Assembly: GCA_902826515.1 (NCBI GenBank)
Contig: CADEFD010000008.1
Location: 1 to 53,348, forward strand
Length of the DNA: 53,348 nucleotides
Reading direction: 5' to 3'
From: an uncultured Acidobacteriota bacterium
GTDB lineage: Bacteria; Acidobacteriota; Vicinamibacteria; Vicinamibacterales; UBA2999
In this document: positions 26,401 through 35,231 of the stretch, one piece after another
Layout of the letters: each line of letters opens with the position of its first letter
Numbering within the stretch: position 1 is the stretch's first letter
Program-made: the position numbers and the translations under genes
Notes under the pieces: model-generated
Database searches by the model: none
What the model was told of the DNA's origin: nothing
Seen by the model: only the letters and a program-made list of their open reading frames with translations

Positions 26401-27174
26401 GACCACCGCGAAGAGCACGTAGTCTTCGTCGGGCGATACAGCGAGCGAACACTGGCCGCCAGCGAGCGGCACCGCGGCCGCCGTCGTCCACGTCGTGCCG
26501 CCGTTGGTGGAGCGGAAGTGACCGTCGTCGCCGCACACGTCGATGATGCCGGCGTGGTGCACGATGACGTCGGTGATGTCATTCGCCGTGTCGCCCGGCG
26601 TGGGATCGACGAACGTCCACGTGGCGCCGGCGTTGGTGCTCACGGCGAGGCCGCAGTTGGTGCCGATGAAGACGCGGTTCGTGTTGGCCGGATCGACGGC
26701 GATGCCGAAGGCCGCCGGCTCCGTGCGCCGCGTGTCGGTGTCGCAGAAGCCGGCCGGCGGTACGGCGCTCGGCGGATGGGTCCACGTCACGCCGGCATCG
26801 GTGCTTACGTTGATGCCCGAGCGGCTGGTCACCCGCCCGTCGTAGAGCGAGGTCGCGAACAGGCGGTTCGAGTTCGAGGGATCCACTTCCACATCCCACG
26901 TGACCGTGGGCACGTGGCCGTCGAGATGGGCCCATGTGACGCCGTTGTCGTTGCTGCGCCAGAGCCCGCCGAACTCGCTGGCCGCGTAGAGGCGGCCCGG
27001 CGTGGCGGCGTCGACGCCGATGCCGTTCGCACGTCCGCCCGACGCGCCGTCGGGATCGGTGTTGGTGGAGCGGTCGGGGCTGATGTCGCGCACCGTGACC
27101 GACAGCTGTGCCTCGGCGATGCCCGCCGCGAGGCTCAGCATCACCGTCATCATCCAGATGGTCGCGCGCGTCAT
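23479..27174 (-). CDS. Giant secreted Asp-box (BNR) propeller, ASH-repeat and beta-barrel-like protein
   Basis: A 1231-residue exported protein (signal peptide about 1-22, ending AEAQ). Residues ~30-745 hold at least seven Asp-box motifs of the type SxDxGxTW ([56 protein letters not shown]), which mark sialidase/Vps10-type beta-propellers. Residues ~750-970 look like two ASH/HYDIN-type immunoglobulin-like domains ([17 protein letters not shown] and [15 protein letters not shown]). Residues ~975-1231 are alternating strands ending in [11 protein letters not shown], suggesting an outer-membrane barrel or anchor. The ATG lies in an ATGA overlap with the upstream small gene. No catalytic residues for a sialidase were identified. 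Confidence 0.75.
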   Translation of the reverse strand: MTRATIWMMTVMLSLAAGIAEAQLSVTVRDISPDRSTNTDPDGASGGRANGIGVDAATPGRLYAASEFGGLWRSNDNGVTWAHLDGHVPTVTWDVEVDPSNSNRLFATSLYDGRVTSRSGINVSTDAGVTWTHPPSAVPPAGFCDTDTRRTEPAAFGIAVDPANTNRVFIGTNCGLAVSTNAGATWTFVDPTPGDTANDITDVIVHHAGIIDVCGDDGHFRSTNGGTTWTTAAAVPLAGGQCSLAVSPDEDYVLFAVVGTSIFESDDAGQSWPGTYANPSAQGRIPFVATNQRAGNTYDLWFGDVRLHRGTCTTPAAPAQGGAQRCNASGGWAGPFTRTAGAHDDSGDIAFAPNVASDACPVLFASDGGVYRNTLGASPACHTPAWAQPTVTPHALWNYTFAGVSRPGAATEHLYFGNQDNGTFGATNGGAAAVTWNNERCCDGFDANGDAARGVTTVCCFSPGRATLMFLSGPGLTGASPQIGNYPPGNLKSFQQLEGILTFGPDDYLVATTTGVFVTFDIGATGAGLPAWTPVGTGPPADACGIQIAAAGGTPVFFAKSGGCDGDRGGRVFSHTGAGAAGAWQEVPPPPGGGTFGVFAVDPNNPQRIIASRVGIGVATRMFLTTNGGAVWNALPALDTVMTGNGVFKYDTISGPRAFARRNGYPQPTLVAFDPLDADILVAGSADAGVFISTNGGTRWQLVTDPFTPGVSGTPHIPRPYYAHFDHDPPAGDINLYLGTRGRGAWRLTFKKVAMPEIQVPSPPSFLPACVGTRQTATLNVCNTSLGNLVVSSVASSNPEFVVTTPSGGFPVTVSHDFCFPIEVAFSPTGTGVRNTTFTITSNDPNVPTLAVPASATVGQATAVTMVADSGSFGEVCPGPKGFRDLMVTIDNRGSCPLLVSNVTSSSPEFQVPSVLALPLSVAPGANIQVPIRFEAASAGAKAATVTFATNDPAAPNKVVNLTATVPEPYVCSPPLFTSLESQIGPTWGAGRTGNYTVTAAGRLLKSFGPARTFAVQTQGEYLWYPGRHEGQVDATLLYRRGTWQAGLGTSVKSAALGSVPDTGTLTEAAASIDRLLSTVRFGLFGSKGLKSRDVVGAVETVGPPVAGVQPVVVTEQLAHSVDTLGAHLQLDLVPGTWWLDANIALLNRHAPGASNTGGGAARVSRQLAPWLVGWLQVDVNESFVGSNVGTVTLGLRIGRWPSPADWSNPVNPLGTLVPRVHYEVFPRVRP

Positions 27175-27818
27175 GGCTGCCGCCGCGGTGTCTGGGGAGG
27201 AAGCGGTTCCACGAGATCCGCCGGACACACCGGGGCTCGCAGTGACACGGTGGGCGACACCATGCGGCCGGCCGGGGCGTCCACGGCCAGGCGCCACGTG
27301 TAGTTCACGCCCGGCTCGAGGTTCTCGACCACGGCGTCCATCTCGGACGTGTCGGCAGCGGCCGCCGCCGCGCGCGGCGCGGCCACGGAAATGAGGCGGA
27401 TCTGGAAGGCGCGGCGCGTGAGCGTCTGCTGCGCCGCCGCCGCCACGCCAGGCACCGCCGGTGCGATGGCGGCAATCGGCCGGTCCGCCGCGGCGTCGCC
27501 GATCGGCAGCGCCACGTACAGGCCCTTTTCGAAACCGCCCTTGAAGACCGTGGTTTCGAGGCGCTGCGGCGCGGCCGCGAGGCTCGCCATGCCGGCGATG
27601 GCGGAGGCGCGGGCGCGCCACGTGATCCGCGCATTCGAGGTGCGCAGCCGCGTCTCGCTGCAGAAGCCTTCGACGTCGAGGGTGAGGCCGGGTTCGACGC
27701 GCGCTGCCGGCTGGGCCGCCTGCGCGGCTTCAGCGCGTGGCAGCGGCGAACTGCCGATCGCGATCAGCAGGGCCGCGAGACCAGCCGCGAACACGCGCGG
27801 CGGGTGATGAGTGCACAT
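27171..27818 (-). CDS. Secreted protein of unknown function, coupled to the Asp-box protein
   Basis: A 215-residue protein with a signal peptide (residues 1-~28, FAAGLAALLIAIGSSPLPRAEAA). The start at 27818 has a very strong ribosome site (AAAGGAG, 6 nt before the ATG), so the longer upstream frame is rejected. The mature part is a beta-rich domain: GLTLDVEGFCSETRLRTSNA, then a closing fibronectin-like strand pair LEPGVNYTWRLAVDAPAG. It contains few cysteines. Its TGA overlaps the ATG of the giant protein, so the two are translated together and may form one cell-surface complex. I do not recognise the family. Confidence 0.65.
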   Translation of the reverse strand: MCTHHPPRVFAAGLAALLIAIGSSPLPRAEAAQAAQPAARVEPGLTLDVEGFCSETRLRTSNARITWRARASAIAGMASLAAAPQRLETTVFKGGFEKGLYVALPIGDAAADRPIAAIAPAVPGVAAAAQQTLTRRAFQIRLISVAAPRAAAAAADTSEMDAVVENLEPGVNYTWRLAVDAPAGRMVSPTVSLRAPVCPADLVEPLPPQTPRRQP

Positions 27819-27903
27819 ACCTGTCTCCTTTCCGGATGTCCTGCCTCGGGGGGGAGACCGTGAGGCTTCAGTGACAGAGACGGCCCGGTACAGGCGATTC
27901 GGC

Positions 27904-27926
27904 ATGCGGCGTCAACAGCGCCGCAT
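27904..27926 (-). terminator. Terminator-like hairpin after the third DinB gene
   Basis: ATGCGGCG (27904-27911), 7-nt loop, CGCCGCAT (27919-27926), a perfect 8-bp stem about 45 nt past the DinB stop on the minus strand and upstream of the next gene. There is no T-tract. Confidence 0.4.
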
Positions 27927-27971
27927 GGCGCGATCGGGAGACGAAGCGCGATCGTGCGCGCGCGGACGGCC

Positions 27972-28448
27972 TTACGACGCGGGTTTTGCGAGCGCGCCGT
28001 CGCCGGTGAGCGCGCGGCGGAGGTAGTCGATCTGGCCGAGGTGGTAGTTGAGGTGGCCGTACAGATGGATCACGAACTGGCGGGTCGTGAGCGGCTCGCC
28101 GAGCACGTTCTCGGGGAACGTGTCGTCCCAGCGCGCGGCCGGCATGCGCGTGATGACGCCCGGGATGATCGCCGCAAGCTCGACGAGCTCCGCCTTGATC
28201 GCCGAACGCTCGACATCCTTCGCCGCGAACTCGTGCGGACGGTTGCGCACGTAGGGGACGCCGCCGAGCTGGCGACCCACGTACTCGCGCAGGTTGCCGC
28301 TCAGGTGCAGCATCAGGTTCCCGGCGGAGTTCGTGACCCCGGGGGCCACCTGCCAGAGACGCGCGTCGTCGAGGGCGTCGAGCTGACGCACGAGCCGCGC
28401 GAGATCGCGCGTGAAGAGGGCGGCGAGTTCCGTGCTGGGGGAGGTCAT
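27972..28448 (-). CDS. DinB family protein
   Basis: A 158-residue DinB/DUF1572-like four-helix protein. Candidate metal ligands are in LMLHLSGNLREY (first helix 2 histidine) and HLYGHLNYHLGQIDYLRR near the C-terminus, the usual arrangement. It is the third DinB protein in the window. It is cytosolic. The neighbours are unrelated secreted proteins, so its role here is unclear. Enzymatic activity as a thiol transferase is possible but not shown by sequence. Confidence 0.85.
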   Translation of the reverse strand: MTSPSTELAALFTRDLARLVRQLDALDDARLWQVAPGVTNSAGNLMLHLSGNLREYVGRQLGGVPYVRNRPHEFAAKDVERSAIKAELVELAAIIPGVITRMPAARWDDTFPENVLGEPLTTRQFVIHLYGHLNYHLGQIDYLRRALTGDGALAKPAS

Positions 28449-28485
28449 GTCGCCCGGTTCGATGACGGCCGAGCCGCCGAGGTGT

Positions 28486-28839
28486 CTATCGCGCCGCGTT
28501 GCCGCAGATCGGCGGCTCGACCGCCCGGATCGCCGGCTGCGCCGTGAGCGGCGTGACGCGCGCGGTCATGCCCGGGTCCACGGCGGGGTCGCCTGGCACG
28601 ATCGTCATCCCGCAGACGACACGGGGCGGCGCCGCGGCACGTGCCGAGGGTCTTGGTGCGCGCGCGGCGGGAATGAGCGGCCGCGGCTCCGGCAGGCGCC
28701 GGGGCGTCAGGTTGAGATACGACCCGGACGGCGTCGTCGTCGGTCCGCCGAGGGGCGGACGGGCCGTGGTCTGCCGCGCCTCCGCCAGCGCCGGCGCCGC
28801 GAGACTCACACACAACACGACCGCCTGCACCTTCGTCAT
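28486..28839 (-). CDS. Small secreted proline-rich protein of unknown function
   Basis: A 117-residue protein with a signal peptide (residues 1-~22, VVLCVSLAAPALAEARQ). The mature part is rich in proline, alanine and arginine, with two cysteines (in VVCGMTIVPGD and PPICGNAAR) that could form one disulfide. CGMTIVPGDPAVDP is the most distinctive stretch. GGAGG lies 5 nt before the ATG. It sits between the M14 peptidase and the DinB gene on the same strand. Low-complexity composition leaves some doubt, but the signal peptide and ribosome site support a real gene. Confidence 0.6.
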   Translation of the reverse strand: MTKVQAVVLCVSLAAPALAEARQTTARPPLGGPTTTPSGSYLNLTPRRLPEPRPLIPAARAPRPSARAAAPPRVVCGMTIVPGDPAVDPGMTARVTPLTAQPAIRAVEPPICGNAAR

Positions 28840-28864
28840 GTCGCCTCCGCGTGGTGTCCTGCCC

Positions 28865-31579
28865 CTACTTGCCCATCTCGGCCGCGGTGACCGGCGTGGC
28901 CGGGCCGTGGAAGATGGCGTTGAAGATCATCTTATAGGTCGCCCGCGGCTGCGCGCGGTAGTCGATCTGGCTGCCGTAAGTGACCACCCGGCCCTTGCCG
29001 ATGCGGAACGACAGGATGTTCGCCTGATCCTTCAGGTATTCCTCGCCAAGGAGCCAGCCGCTGGCCAGCACCTTCTCGCGCGGGTATCGCGACACCACCT
29101 CGGCCTCCACGCCGAAGCCCGGCCGTAGACGATAGGCCTGGTCGTCGTCGAAGAACACGGGCCACGAGGCCGGCATGCCCCACGCCACCGGGTGATTCGG
29201 ATCGAACTCGTTGTTCAGGAGCGAGCCCGGGCAGTAGAAGAGCGACTGCGGATCGGCGACGCGATCGCGCAGCGTCTGCATCAGGCGGGCCGGACTGCTG
29301 AACGTGTCGCGCAGCACGGCGGCGCCGTCTTCACGCGCTTCGGCGGAACGCGCCGCGCCCGGGCCGAAACGTGGCGGCGCCTGCGGCACCGCACGTTCGA
29401 TGGGCAGGTCGAGCAGGTCGCGCGCGGTCTCGACGGCCGAGCCAATCGCAAGCAGCGTGCCGCCGTTCTGCACGAACGTCCGGAGCTTCGCCCATCCCGC
29501 CTCGCCGATGCCGTAGGCCCAGGCCCATTCCGCCGGATCGTGGCGCTTCGGGTCGAGGCCCTGCAGCATGCGCGCCTTGGTCGTGCCCGAGGGCAGCAGG
29601 ATGACGTCGTACTGCTGGTTGAGATCGCCGGCGAAGTCTTTCGCCGACATCACGGTGTGGTTGATGCCGTACTGCTCGAGCATCCACATCGACCATCCGC
29701 CCGGCATGTTGTTGGCGGCGCGGTAGAGGCCCACCTTCGTGGCCGGCTTCAGGCGTTCGCCGTCCACCGCGGGCAGGCGATCCACGCCCGTGACCGTGAG
29801 ACCGAGCGTCTTCGCGCCCTTCTCGACGATCGGCTGCGACACCGCGCTTGCCGGGATCACCCATGTGCCCGGCGCGTGGCCGTCGAACGTCTTCGCCGCG
29901 CGGTATACCGGCGCGCCGGCCTTCTGCAGCTCCGCGATCATGCGGAACGTGCCGTAACTTTCGGGGCCGACAAGGTACGCGGCGGCAGGACGGACGGCGG
30001 CGGTGGCGGCGGCCGGCGTGACCGCCTTCACGAGTTCGAGCGTGGCCTCGAAGGGCTGCGCCACGGCGTCCACCGTCGCGCCGGTCAGCATCCAGAGCGT
30101 GTGGCCGGTGACGTCGTAAGGCGGCTCGGGCGGACCGCCGGGGAAGAGCCGCAGGTCTGGATACTCCTGCCGCGAGAGCATCGTGCGCGCGTAGCCGCCG
30201 TAGGGCTGCGCGGTCTTGATCACGTAGGCGCCGGCGGGATAGGACGCGCCGCCTGCGGTGAACGCCGCCGTCGCGCGGTGGATTTCGACGGCGCCGAACT
30301 GCAGCAGGTCGAGCATCTCGTAGGCGCCGTAGGGGTCGTGCTGATTCGGCGGCACGACGTAGGCGAAGGGACCACCCGTGAAGGTCGTCCAGTCGCGATG
30401 CACCTGGTAGAAGTTGTAGAGCCACTCGCGCCCGTGTTTCGCCACGTGTGTCATGCCGGCGAAGGCCGCCGTGATGCCGTATTCCATCTGCTGCGCGAGC
30501 GTCCAGGTGTCTTTCGAGTAGGGCACCGGGAAGTGCGCGCGCGATTCCTGCGGGCCGAGCGGCTCACCCTTACGCGGATTCACGTACGGATCGGCCAGCC
30601 CCGGGCTGTTCGCGATCTCGGTCAGGATGCGCGGCTGTCCGTGGTAGACCATGTACTGGCGGGCCGGCGACCACATGTCGTAGCTGTCTTCCCACGCCAC
30701 GCCCTCCTTGCCCTCGGCGAGCAGCGCGCTCGCCATCGCCTGGCCCACCGTGGATTGCCCCATGCGCAGCAGCGGATGCATGTTCGGGTCGAACGGCTCG
30801 GTGAAGGGCGGCACGAAGATACGGGCGTTGTTCGGCCCCTGCTGGTGCATGTCGTGCGTGATGATCGGCTTGTACTTGTTCTGCACCAGCTCGATGTTCA
30901 TCCGCGTCTCCTTCTGCGTGAACATGAACCAGTCGCGGTTGTCGTCGTGGCCGACGTACTTGTGATACAGGTCCGGATACACGCGGGCCAGCGGCGTGCC
31001 CTTCGTCTTGTACCAATGGTCGATGACAAGCGCCTGGCCGTCGGGGTTCTGCGACGGCACGAGCAGCACGACCGAGTTGTCGAGGATGGCGCGAATCTCG
31101 GGTGACGACTCGGTGGCGAGGCGATGGACGATGTGGATGATCGCCTGCCCGTTGCTCACTTCGGTCGAGTGGATCGTCGCGTAGAGGAAGTAGAACGGCT
31201 TGCCTTCGAGCGCGAGCTTCTTCGCGTCCGCTTCAGACAGGCCGCGCGGATCGGCGAGCCGGCGATTGATTTCGACGAGCCGGTCGAACTTCGCCAGGTT
31301 CTGCGGCGAGCTGATCCGCAGCAGCGGATAACTCTGGCCCATCGTGGTCTTCCCGAGTTCCTCGTACTTGATGCGATCCGTCTGCTTTGCCAGCAGCTGG
31401 AAGTACTCGAGGATCTTCGGGTAACGCGCCAGCTCGCCATCGGCGCCAATCCGGAACCCGAAGAACTGTTCCGGGGCGGGAATGGCGCGCGTCTGGGCCG
31501 AGACCGTGACGAGCGACGGAGCGGTCAGGCCGGCGAGTGTGAGGACGGCGAGAAGAGCGGCGGGACGGACGAGGCGCAT
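28865..31579 (-). CDS. Large secreted M14 family metallocarboxypeptidase-like protein
   Basis: A 904-residue exported protein (signal about 1-29, ending VSAQ). The M14 catalytic domain lies in the first ~380 residues: the zinc motif HSTE (H137, E140), NPDGQ near 178, the HDDNRD segment at 211, and DMHQQG (H245, likely third zinc ligand). The C-terminal ~500 residues resemble a class I glutamine amidotransferase-like fold (YDVILLPSGTT, GTLLAIGSAVE) seen in related M14 proteins. It should cleave peptides or cell-wall fragments in the periplasm or outside. It has a relative at 43263 with the same layout. An AGGGGG ribosome site precedes the ATG. Confidence 0.88.
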   Translation of the reverse strand: MRLVRPAALLAVLTLAGLTAPSLVTVSAQTRAIPAPEQFFGFRIGADGELARYPKILEYFQLLAKQTDRIKYEELGKTTMGQSYPLLRISSPQNLAKFDRLVEINRRLADPRGLSEADAKKLALEGKPFYFLYATIHSTEVSNGQAIIHIVHRLATESSPEIRAILDNSVVLLVPSQNPDGQALVIDHWYKTKGTPLARVYPDLYHKYVGHDDNRDWFMFTQKETRMNIELVQNKYKPIITHDMHQQGPNNARIFVPPFTEPFDPNMHPLLRMGQSTVGQAMASALLAEGKEGVAWEDSYDMWSPARQYMVYHGQPRILTEIANSPGLADPYVNPRKGEPLGPQESRAHFPVPYSKDTWTLAQQMEYGITAAFAGMTHVAKHGREWLYNFYQVHRDWTTFTGGPFAYVVPPNQHDPYGAYEMLDLLQFGAVEIHRATAAFTAGGASYPAGAYVIKTAQPYGGYARTMLSRQEYPDLRLFPGGPPEPPYDVTGHTLWMLTGATVDAVAQPFEATLELVKAVTPAAATAAVRPAAAYLVGPESYGTFRMIAELQKAGAPVYRAAKTFDGHAPGTWVIPASAVSQPIVEKGAKTLGLTVTGVDRLPAVDGERLKPATKVGLYRAANNMPGGWSMWMLEQYGINHTVMSAKDFAGDLNQQYDVILLPSGTTKARMLQGLDPKRHDPAEWAWAYGIGEAGWAKLRTFVQNGGTLLAIGSAVETARDLLDLPIERAVPQAPPRFGPGAARSAEAREDGAAVLRDTFSSPARLMQTLRDRVADPQSLFYCPGSLLNNEFDPNHPVAWGMPASWPVFFDDDQAYRLRPGFGVEAEVVSRYPREKVLASGWLLGEEYLKDQANILSFRIGKGRVVTYGSQIDYRAQPRATYKMIFNAIFHGPATPVTAAEMGK

Positions 31580-31758
31580 GGAACCCCCTGATCGGGCCGG
31601 ATGTTAACACCCTGCACCGATCGAGCGTGGCGACGTCACTGCATGTCTCCGTGGCCCGCGGGGCGCCCCGCGCCGTCCCGGTTCACGCGGCGATCGGGGT
31701 CAGGGGCTGATACCGGGCGCCCGGAACTTGTGGCCCCGGCCCCGTCGTCTTACCAAGT

Positions 31759-32202
31759 ATGGAACGCGCGATGCGAAGGGTGGGGACTTTGGGGCTCGGG
31801 GTGGTGTTCGTGGCGCTCGGCGCCGCGGCCTGTCAGAAGTCGCTGCCCTCCGGGCCGTCGGACCTCGAGAGCGGCATCACGATCTACGAAGATGCGAACT
31901 ATCTTGGCCGGTCGGCCCATCTGACCGAGGACATCCGCGATCTGAGCGAGGTGCGCGGGCCGTGCGAACACTACATCGCCGAAGGCAGCGGCGGCCGCTA
32001 CGTCTACGACTGGAACGACTGCATCTCGTCGGTGAGGGTCGCACCCGGCTGGCGCGCGACCCTCTACCGCGATGATGGCTACCGCGACGACGCGCTCGAG
32101 ATCACGTCCGACACGCCGAACCTGCAGCTCATCACGCAGCACGACTGCCCGAAGGACGGGCTGAACGACTGCGTGACGTCGATTCGCGTGCGCCGCCAGT
32201 AG
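31759..32202 (+). CDS. Lipoprotein with a beta/gamma-crystallin-like domain
   Basis: A 147-residue protein with a lipoprotein signal (LGAAACQK, cysteine at about residue 25). The mature part has two Greek-key-like motifs: ITIYEDANYLGRSAHLTEDI and RATLYRDDGYRDDALEITSD, each followed by the SSVRV/TSIRV strand that closes a beta/gamma-crystallin motif with a preceding NDC. The cysteines in NDCISS, HDCPKD and NDCVTS may form disulfides. Microbial crystallins bind calcium and are structural or protective. The start may be 31759 or the in-frame ATG at 31771. It is convergent with the next gene at 3 nt and divergent from the M14 gene. Confidence 0.75.
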   Translation: MERAMRRVGTLGLGVVFVALGAAACQKSLPSGPSDLESGITIYEDANYLGRSAHLTEDIRDLSEVRGPCEHYIAEGSGGRYVYDWNDCISSVRVAPGWRATLYRDDGYRDDALEITSDTPNLQLITQHDCPKDGLNDCVTSIRVRRQ

Positions 32203-32205
32203 CGC

Positions 32206-33009
32206 CTAGCGGCTGCTCGAGCCCTCGAAGTACCACTTGCCGCCGACGCGCATGACTTCGGCGGTGCCCTGCACCGGCTTGCCGTCTTCCACGCCTTCGT
32301 AGTCCACGAGCGCGCTGTCGCCGTCCACCGTGCCGCCGACCACGCGCACCTTGCGCGGCGAGAAGTCGCGCAGCATCTTGAACATCTCTTTGGCTTCGCC
32401 CGACTTCTCGGCTTCGGTCATCATCGCCTGCCGTTCGGGCGAGGCCGTGGCCTTGAGCGCCTTGAAGTCGTTCTTCTCGATGGCGCCGAAGTGTGCGAGC
32501 ACCGCGCGGCCCGGCTCACCGCCATCGGGCGGCAGCGCCGTGCCGGCACGTGCCACTTCACCTTCGACCGGAACGTCGAAGGTCACGTCGGCGGTGTCGC
32601 TGCCCGCCTTGAGGCGGAACGTGCCGGCCACCCGCGTGGCCGTGCGCGTCGTGAGCGTCAGCGCCGTTTCGTAGTCGCCGGTGCACGACGAGCCGCCGCC
32701 CTGGCCGGTGGAGAAGTTGATGCAGTTGAAGGACCCGTCGGGCCGGACGACGAGCGTCACGTGCGCGCCGCTCATACGCATCACGTCGAAGCTGTCGATC
32801 TTCCGGTCCTTCACCGCGTCCTTCCGGTTGAACGCCGCCGGCAGCAGGGCGACCTCGATGTTGTCGTCGTCCTTGTAGGCCACGGCGTCGGCCACGGTGA
32901 AGCTGGCGCCCTTCACGTTGACGCGCCCCTTGGCGTCCGCCAGCACCGCCGGCACGGCCGCCGCCACCATCACCGCGAACATCGCGCCGCCTGTCTTGAC
33001 CCTGTTCAT
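32206..33009 (-). CDS. Secreted protein with a DUF4878-like C-terminal domain
   Basis: A 267-residue exported protein (signal about 1-24, ending AVLADAKG). The middle is a beta-rich domain with SFNCINFSTGQGGGSSCTGD, whose two cysteines may pair. The C-terminal ~95 residues (AHFGAIEKNDFKALKATASP to GGKWYFEGSS) resemble the NTF2-like DUF4878 fold. The ATG at 33009 follows GGAGG by 10 nt; a longer frame upstream exists but lacks support. The function is unknown. It is divergent from the penicillin acylase gene, with 85 nt between them. Confidence 0.65.
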   Translation of the reverse strand: MNRVKTGGAMFAVMVAAAVPAVLADAKGRVNVKGASFTVADAVAYKDDDNIEVALLPAAFNRKDAVKDRKIDSFDVMRMSGAHVTLVVRPDGSFNCINFSTGQGGGSSCTGDYETALTLTTRTATRVAGTFRLKAGSDTADVTFDVPVEGEVARAGTALPPDGGEPGRAVLAHFGAIEKNDFKALKATASPERQAMMTEAEKSGEAKEMFKMLRDFSPRKVRVVGGTVDGDSALVDYEGVEDGKPVQGTAEVMRVGGKWYFEGSSSR

Positions 33010-33094
33010 CACCACACGCCTCCTGCCATCACTAGCGGAACCCGGGCCCAAAGCCCCTCAACGCTTCTGTTAGACTCCGCGCCACGGAGGCATC

Positions 33095-35218
33095 ATGACC
33101 CGTCTGCTGGCCCGGTCGTCGTCACTCGTGCTCGGTCTTGCGCTGTTCGTGGCCGTGGCGGGCTGTTCATCGCCGGCCGGGGCCCCGCCAACGGCCGCCG
33201 CGGCAGGACCGGAGATCCTGTGGGACCGCTACGGCGTGCCCCACATCTTCGCCCCCGACCACCCCGGCCTGTTCCAGGCCTACGGCTACGCCCAGATGGA
33301 GGCGCACGCCGAGCTGCTCGTGCGGCTCTACGCCCAGGCGCGCGGCCGCGGCGCCGAATTCTACGGCGCGCAGTACCTCGACTCCGACAAGTGGGTGCGC
33401 ACGAACGGCCTGCCCGACACGGCGAAGCAGTGGGCGGCGGGGCAGAGCCCGGAGTTCGCGCCCCTCATCCAGGCGTTCGCCCGCGGCCTCAACGCATGGG
33501 CCGACGAACACAAGGCCGACCTGAGCGCCGAAGCGCGCGCGGTGCTGCCGCTCACCGTGGAGGACGTCTACGCGCACGGGCTGCGCGTCATCCACTACGA
33601 CTGGGTGGTGAGTCCGCGCCGTCTCGAAGGCCGTCTCGCGCGCTGGGAAGACGACGTGCACGGCTCGAACGAATGGGCGATTGCGCCGGCCAGGTCCGCC
33701 TCCGGCAAGGCGCTGCTCATGAGCAACTCGCATCTGCAGTGGGGTGACATCCACACCTACTTCGAGGTGCAGCTCACGGCGCCCGGCGTCACGAGCTACG
33801 GCGCCGTGTGGGTGGGTTTCCCGGTGCTGCGCCAGTGCTTCACTGAATTCGTCGGCTGGACGCAGACCACCAACAACCCGGCGGAATCCGACCTTTACGG
33901 CCTGGTCGAGAAAGACGGCGGCTACGTGCTCGACGGCAAGGTGACGCCGTTCGAGACGCGCACCGAGACCCTGAAGGTGAAGCAGGCCGACGGCACGCTC
34001 ACGGACGAAGCGCTGGTCGTGCGGAAGACCGTACACGGCCCGGTCGTGGCCGAACGGCGCGGCATGAAGATCGCGATGCGCGTGGCGGCGCTCGACCGGC
34101 CGAAGATGTTCGAGCAGTTCTGGAAGATGGGCCTCGCGAAGAACTTCGCGGAGTGGGAAGCGGCGATGCGGATGCAGCAATTGCCGCTCTTCAACACCGC
34201 GTACGCCGACCGCGACGGCCACATCGCCTACGTCTACAACGCCACGCTGTGGAAGCACCCGACCGGCGACTACCGCTTCTGGCAGGGCGTCGTGCCGGGC
34301 GATAAGTCCGATCTCATCGCGCATGAGATCGTGCCGTACGACGAGATCCCGAAAGTGGTCGACCCGCCGCAGGGCTGGGTGCAGAACTCGAACGACATGC
34401 CGTGGACATCCACCTACCCGATGACACTCGACCCGCGGAAGTTCGCGGCCGGGTTCGCGGCGCCGCAGGGCATCACGCAGCGCGCCCAGCGCGGCATCCG
34501 CATTCTCAGCACGGCGCCCGAGAAGATCACGTTCGAACAGGTGAAGGAGTGGAAGCTCTCGACCCGCGTCGAAACCGCCGATCAGTTCGTGGACGACATC
34601 GTGGCCACGGCGAAAGTGCGTGGCACACCGCTTGCGAAACGGGCGGCGGACGTGCTGGCCAGGTGGGACCGTCAGGGCGAGGTGGAGAGCGACGGCATGC
34701 TGCTCTTCTACAAGTTCATGACGGCCGCCGGCCCGTCGTTCGACAACATCGGCGGCTTCAAGGTGCCCACCGACGACGCCCGTCCGCTCGAGACGCCGCG
34801 CGGATTCAAGGATCCAGCCAGGGCGATGGCCGTGCTCGACACGGTGGCCGCCGAGGTCGAGAAGGAATACGGCATGCTCAACCCGAAATGGGGCGATGTG
34901 ATGCGCTTCCGCCGCGGCAACGCCGACCTGCCAGGCAACGGCGCGCCGTCACAGCTCGGCGCCATCCGCACCATCGGCGTGAGCCCGTTCAAGGACGGCA
35001 AGGCCGAAGCCGTGCAGGGCGACACGTTCTACGCGGTCATCGAATACGGCACGCCGCAGCGCGCCGAGGTGCTGCTCAACTACGGCAACTGGTCCAGGAA
35101 GGGCTCGAAGCACATCGACGATCAGCTGCCGCTCGCCTCGAAGAAGCAGATGCGGCCGATGTGGCGCGACCGGAAGGACATCGAGGCGAACCTCGAGAGC
35201 CGGAAGGTGTTCAACTAG
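33095..35218 (+). CDS. Penicillin acylase family lipoprotein (N-terminal nucleophile amidase)
   Basis: A 707-residue protein with a lipobox (VAVAGC, C24), so it is anchored to a membrane facing the periplasm or outside. The penicillin acylase fold begins at EILWDRYGVPHIFA, and the autocatalytic site GSNEW places the nucleophile serine at residue 191 after a ~165-residue alpha chain. The segment WTQTTNNPAESDLYGL-type strand and an asparagine in VQNSNDMPW are typical of the beta chain. Relatives hydrolyse beta-lactams or acyl-homoserine lactones; the substrate is unclear. TAGACT lies at 33071-33076 and a ribosome site CGGAGG precedes the ATG. Confidence 0.9.
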   Translation: MTRLLARSSSLVLGLALFVAVAGCSSPAGAPPTAAAAGPEILWDRYGVPHIFAPDHPGLFQAYGYAQMEAHAELLVRLYAQARGRGAEFYGAQYLDSDKWVRTNGLPDTAKQWAAGQSPEFAPLIQAFARGLNAWADEHKADLSAEARAVLPLTVEDVYAHGLRVIHYDWVVSPRRLEGRLARWEDDVHGSNEWAIAPARSASGKALLMSNSHLQWGDIHTYFEVQLTAPGVTSYGAVWVGFPVLRQCFTEFVGWTQTTNNPAESDLYGLVEKDGGYVLDGKVTPFETRTETLKVKQADGTLTDEALVVRKTVHGPVVAERRGMKIAMRVAALDRPKMFEQFWKMGLAKNFAEWEAAMRMQQLPLFNTAYADRDGHIAYVYNATLWKHPTGDYRFWQGVVPGDKSDLIAHEIVPYDEIPKVVDPPQGWVQNSNDMPWTSTYPMTLDPRKFAAGFAAPQGITQRAQRGIRILSTAPEKITFEQVKEWKLSTRVETADQFVDDIVATAKVRGTPLAKRAADVLARWDRQGEVESDGMLLFYKFMTAAGPSFDNIGGFKVPTDDARPLETPRGFKDPARAMAVLDTVAAEVEKEYGMLNPKWGDVMRFRRGNADLPGNGAPSQLGAIRTIGVSPFKDGKAEAVQGDTFYAVIEYGTPQRAEVLLNYGNWSRKGSKHIDDQLPLASKKQMRPMWRDRKDIEANLESRKVFN

Positions 35219-35231
35219 CGCGGAGGATACT

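Noticed and set aside
23089..27303. A 1404-codon plus-strand open frame opposite the Asp-box gene
   Set aside because: Arginine- and histidine-rich shadow frame caused by high third-position GC. It has no signal, domain or ribosome site, while the minus strand carries clear motifs.
31696..31707. GGGGTCAGGGGC, similar to the REP-like palindrome
   Set aside because: Only the first half matches and there is no paired arm or spacer, so it is probably chance.
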